26,342 nt of DNA from JBDLSO01 sp039799445 (lineage in GTDB: Bacteria; Patescibacteriota; Minisyncoccia; Phycocordibacterales; UBA5272): assembly GCA_039799445.1 (NCBI GenBank), contig JBDLSO010000001.1:1-26342 (forward strand). Direction: 5' to 3'. The translations under genes and the position numbers were made by a program. Within the stretch, counting starts at the first letter, position 1, and the number at the start of each line of letters is the position of its first letter. Below are positions 25,173 to 26,342 of the stretch, in pieces. The notes beneath the pieces were generated by a model. It was given only the letters and a program-made list of their open reading frames with translations. It made no database searches and was not told the origin of the DNA.

Positions 25173-25199
25173 TTGAAATAAATCAACCTGTGTTATTCT
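25173..25199 (+). promoter_or_regulatory. Promoter of the EVE-domain gene (predicted leaderless)
   Basis: TTGAAA (25173-25178), a 15-base spacer and TGTTATTCT (extended -10, 25191-25199) end 6 bases before the ATG at 25206. The spacer is short, so the TG extension probably carries most of the activity. Confidence 0.55.
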
Positions 25200-25205
25200 A
25201 GATAC

Positions 25206-25679
25206 ATGAACTATTGGCTACTGAAATCCGAAGCTTCGTGCTACTCGATAGACGATATGCACAAAGACACAAATACATGGTGGAGTGGAGTACGCAACTA
25301 TCAGGCGCGTAATTATATGAAGCAAATGTCAGTTGGTGACTTGTGTCTTTTTTATCATTCAAACGGCACGCAATCAGCCCCTACGGGAGTATATGGCGTA
25401 GTACAAGTCAGCAAAGCCGCGCAGGCAGATACCACTGCCCAAAATCCAAATGACGAACACTTTGATCCAAAAAGCACAGTCCAAAATCCCATTTGGGAAT
25501 GTGTAGAGGTGTCTTACCTGACTCACTTGAAGCAGCCTGTATTTCTTGCCGATATCAAACTTGACCCACGACTCACTGGCATCATAGTCGCCTCCAAAGG
25601 AAGTAGACTTTCGGTGCAGCCTGTCTCCCGAACACATTTTGAATATATTGTAGGGGAGTTGGGGGAAACGATACTCTAA
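25206..25679 (+). CDS. EVE domain protein (DUF55, PUA-like)
   Basis: The 157 residues are one complete EVE domain, a PUA-related fold whose members are proposed or shown to read modified bases in DNA or RNA. Family blocks are MNYWLLKSE at the N-terminus, SIDDMHKDTNTWWSGVRNYQARNYMK, VGDLCLFYHSN, FDPKS, NPIWECVEV, and SKGSRLSVQPVSRTHFEYI at the C-terminus. No fused domain is present. In other bacteria EVE domains are often fused to or located near modification-dependent restriction enzymes. Here the next gene, 17 bases downstream, is an MmeI-like restriction-modification enzyme, which fits that pattern. Each gene appears to have its own promoter. Confidence 0.93.
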   Translation: MNYWLLKSEASCYSIDDMHKDTNTWWSGVRNYQARNYMKQMSVGDLCLFYHSNGTQSAPTGVYGVVQVSKAAQADTTAQNPNDEHFDPKSTVQNPIWECVEVSYLTHLKQPVFLADIKLDPRLTGIIVASKGSRLSVQPVSRTHFEYIVGELGETIL

Positions 25680-25680
25680 A

Positions 25681-25689
25681 TGCTATACT
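25681..25689 (+). promoter_or_regulatory. Extended -10 promoter of the restriction-modification gene
   Basis: TGCTATACT begins 2 bases after the EVE stop codon and ends 7 bases before the ATG at 25697. It matches the other nonamer promoters of the window and predicts a leaderless transcript independent of the EVE gene. Confidence 0.7.
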
Positions 25690-25696
25690 GATTAGT

Positions 25697-26342
25697 ATGA
25701 TTAGTAAAAATGAAATCAGAAACAGAGCGAGAGCCTTTGCAACAGAATGGCAGGACGAAACAAGTGAGGATGCAGAAGCAAAAAGTTTTTGGGACAGCTT
25801 CTTTGAAGTGTTTGGTGTCTCTCGTAGAAGAATTGGTAGTTTTGAACATAAAGTCAAAAAAATAAACGGTGCAGACGGATATATAGATGTACTCTGGAAG
25901 GGGGTGCTCTTGTGTGAGCATAAATCAAAAGGTAAGGACTTGGACAAAGCATTCACTCAAGCCAAAGATTATCTACCAGGACTGTCGGACGCGGAGCTAC
26001 CTCGCTACATAATCGTATCAGATTTTGAAAAAATGAGATTGCTTGATCTAGAAACACAAAAAGAAGAGAGTTTCTTAGTTGCTGATTTACACAAACACAT
26101 TGACTCATTTGGTTTTATTTCAGGGTACACGATTGAGGACTACAAAGAGGAAGAAGCTGCCAGTATATACGCCGCCAAATTACTTGCAGACTTTCATAAT
26201 GAAATCATCAAAACAGGATACAATGGTCACGATCTTGAAGTATTCCTCGTACGAGTACTGTTCTGCCTCTTTGCCGACGACACGGGTATATTTGATAAAA
26301 ATCATTTCAAAGGATATATACAAAAAAGACTAAGCAAAGACG
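25697..26342 (+). CDS. MmeI-like type IIG/IIL restriction-modification enzyme, N-terminal part
   Basis: The frame is open to the right edge, giving 215 residues of a protein that should be several times longer (nuclease, methyltransferase and specificity domains in one chain). It begins MISKNEIRNRARAFATEW, followed by SFWDSFFEVFGVSRRRIGSFE and GADGYIDVLWKG, matching the N-terminal nuclease domain of MmeI/YeeA-type enzymes. The metal site is intact: D64, then E74 and K76 (CEHKSKGKDLDKAF), the D-x9-E-x-K spacing reported for MmeI. LPRYIIVSDF, LHKHIDSFGFISGY and GHDLEVFLVRVLFCLFADDTGIF are family blocks leading into the helical spacer. The methyltransferase motifs lie outside the window, so completeness cannot be judged. 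The frame carries no stop, which is why simple ORF calling within the window misses it. Confidence 0.9.
   Translation, partial: MISKNEIRNRARAFATEWQDETSEDAEAKSFWDSFFEVFGVSRRRIGSFEHKVKKINGADGYIDVLWKGVLLCEHKSKGKDLDKAFTQAKDYLPGLSDAELPRYIIVSDFEKMRLLDLETQKEESFLVADLHKHIDSFGFISGYTIEDYKEEEAASIYAAKLLADFHNEIIKTGYNGHDLEVFLVRVLFCLFADDTGIFDKNHFKGYIQKRLSKD

Noticed and set aside
1..26342. Recoded UGA (Gly or Trp) as in Gracilibacteria or Mycoplasma-type codes
   Set aside because: All conserved genes are full length under the standard code with no in-frame TGA, so TGA avoidance at stops is not evidence of reassignment here.
1..26342. CRISPR arrays, tRNA or rRNA genes, insertion sequences, attachment sites, replication origin
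   Set aside because: I saw no regularly spaced direct repeats, no tRNA-like cloverleaf in the short spacers, no transposase or integrase coding region and no DnaA-box cluster.

Overview
The window looks like a chromosomal segment of a Candidate Phyla Radiation bacterium, most likely a parcubacterium (Patescibacteria). This rests on the moderately AT-rich composition, almost no spacing between genes, the lack of Shine-Dalgarno sequences, small divergent versions of universal proteins, a transketolase split into two genes, and GatB alongside GluRS, which suggests indirect Gln-tRNA synthesis. The assignment is inference from gene content; no phylogeny was run.

Layout. (1) 1-10632, plus strand: an information-processing operon, rpoB (5' end outside the window), rpoC, dnaG, the primary sigma factor with a Lys-rich N-terminal extension, an untracked 51-residue membrane peptide, and obg. 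It ends at a perfect 17-bp hairpin shared with convergent gatB. (2) 10704-13243: gatB (minus) and gap (plus), divergently transcribed from a 90-bp spacer. (3) 13244-13695, the only spacer over 300 bases: a hairpin on the gap stop codon, the gap terminator, and a complete minus-strand unit with a consensus TTGACA-N17-TATACT promoter, a small predicted membrane protein and its own terminator, then the rpiB promoter. (4) 13696-17606: pentose-phosphate genes rpiB, an Rpe-like gene, and the two transketolase halves, separated by two small exported or membrane-anchored proteins, one with a duplicated two-Cys repeat. (5) 17609-21507: a tail-anchored protein of unknown function, then mraY, a ftsW/rodA-type gene and murG for peptidoglycan lipid-intermediate synthesis and polymerisation. 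(6) 21566-25132: gltX, a secreted coiled-coil M23 endopeptidase, and a LOG-family protein. (7) 25206-26342: an EVE-domain protein followed by the start of an MmeI-like type IIG/IIL restriction-modification enzyme that runs off the window.

Expression signals are the most consistent feature. The nonamer TGCTATACT (extended -10) occurs 6-9 bases before the start codons of gatB, tkt-N, gltX, the LOG gene and the restriction enzyme; variants precede the EVE gene and rpiB. Initiation about 7 bases below a -10 would put the mRNA 5' end at or next to the start codon, so many of these mRNAs are predicted to be leaderless. Genes inside operons are 1-6 bases apart with no ribosome-binding motif. All 23 complete stop codons are TAA (20) or TAG (3); none is TGA.

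The best leads for undescribed biology are the EVE/MmeI-like defence pair, the minus-strand unit at 13330-13657, the exported proteins inside the split transketolase operon, the Lys-rich sigma extension, and several core enzymes (Rpe-like, MraY, MurG, RpoB rifampicin pocket) with substitutions at normally invariant positions.
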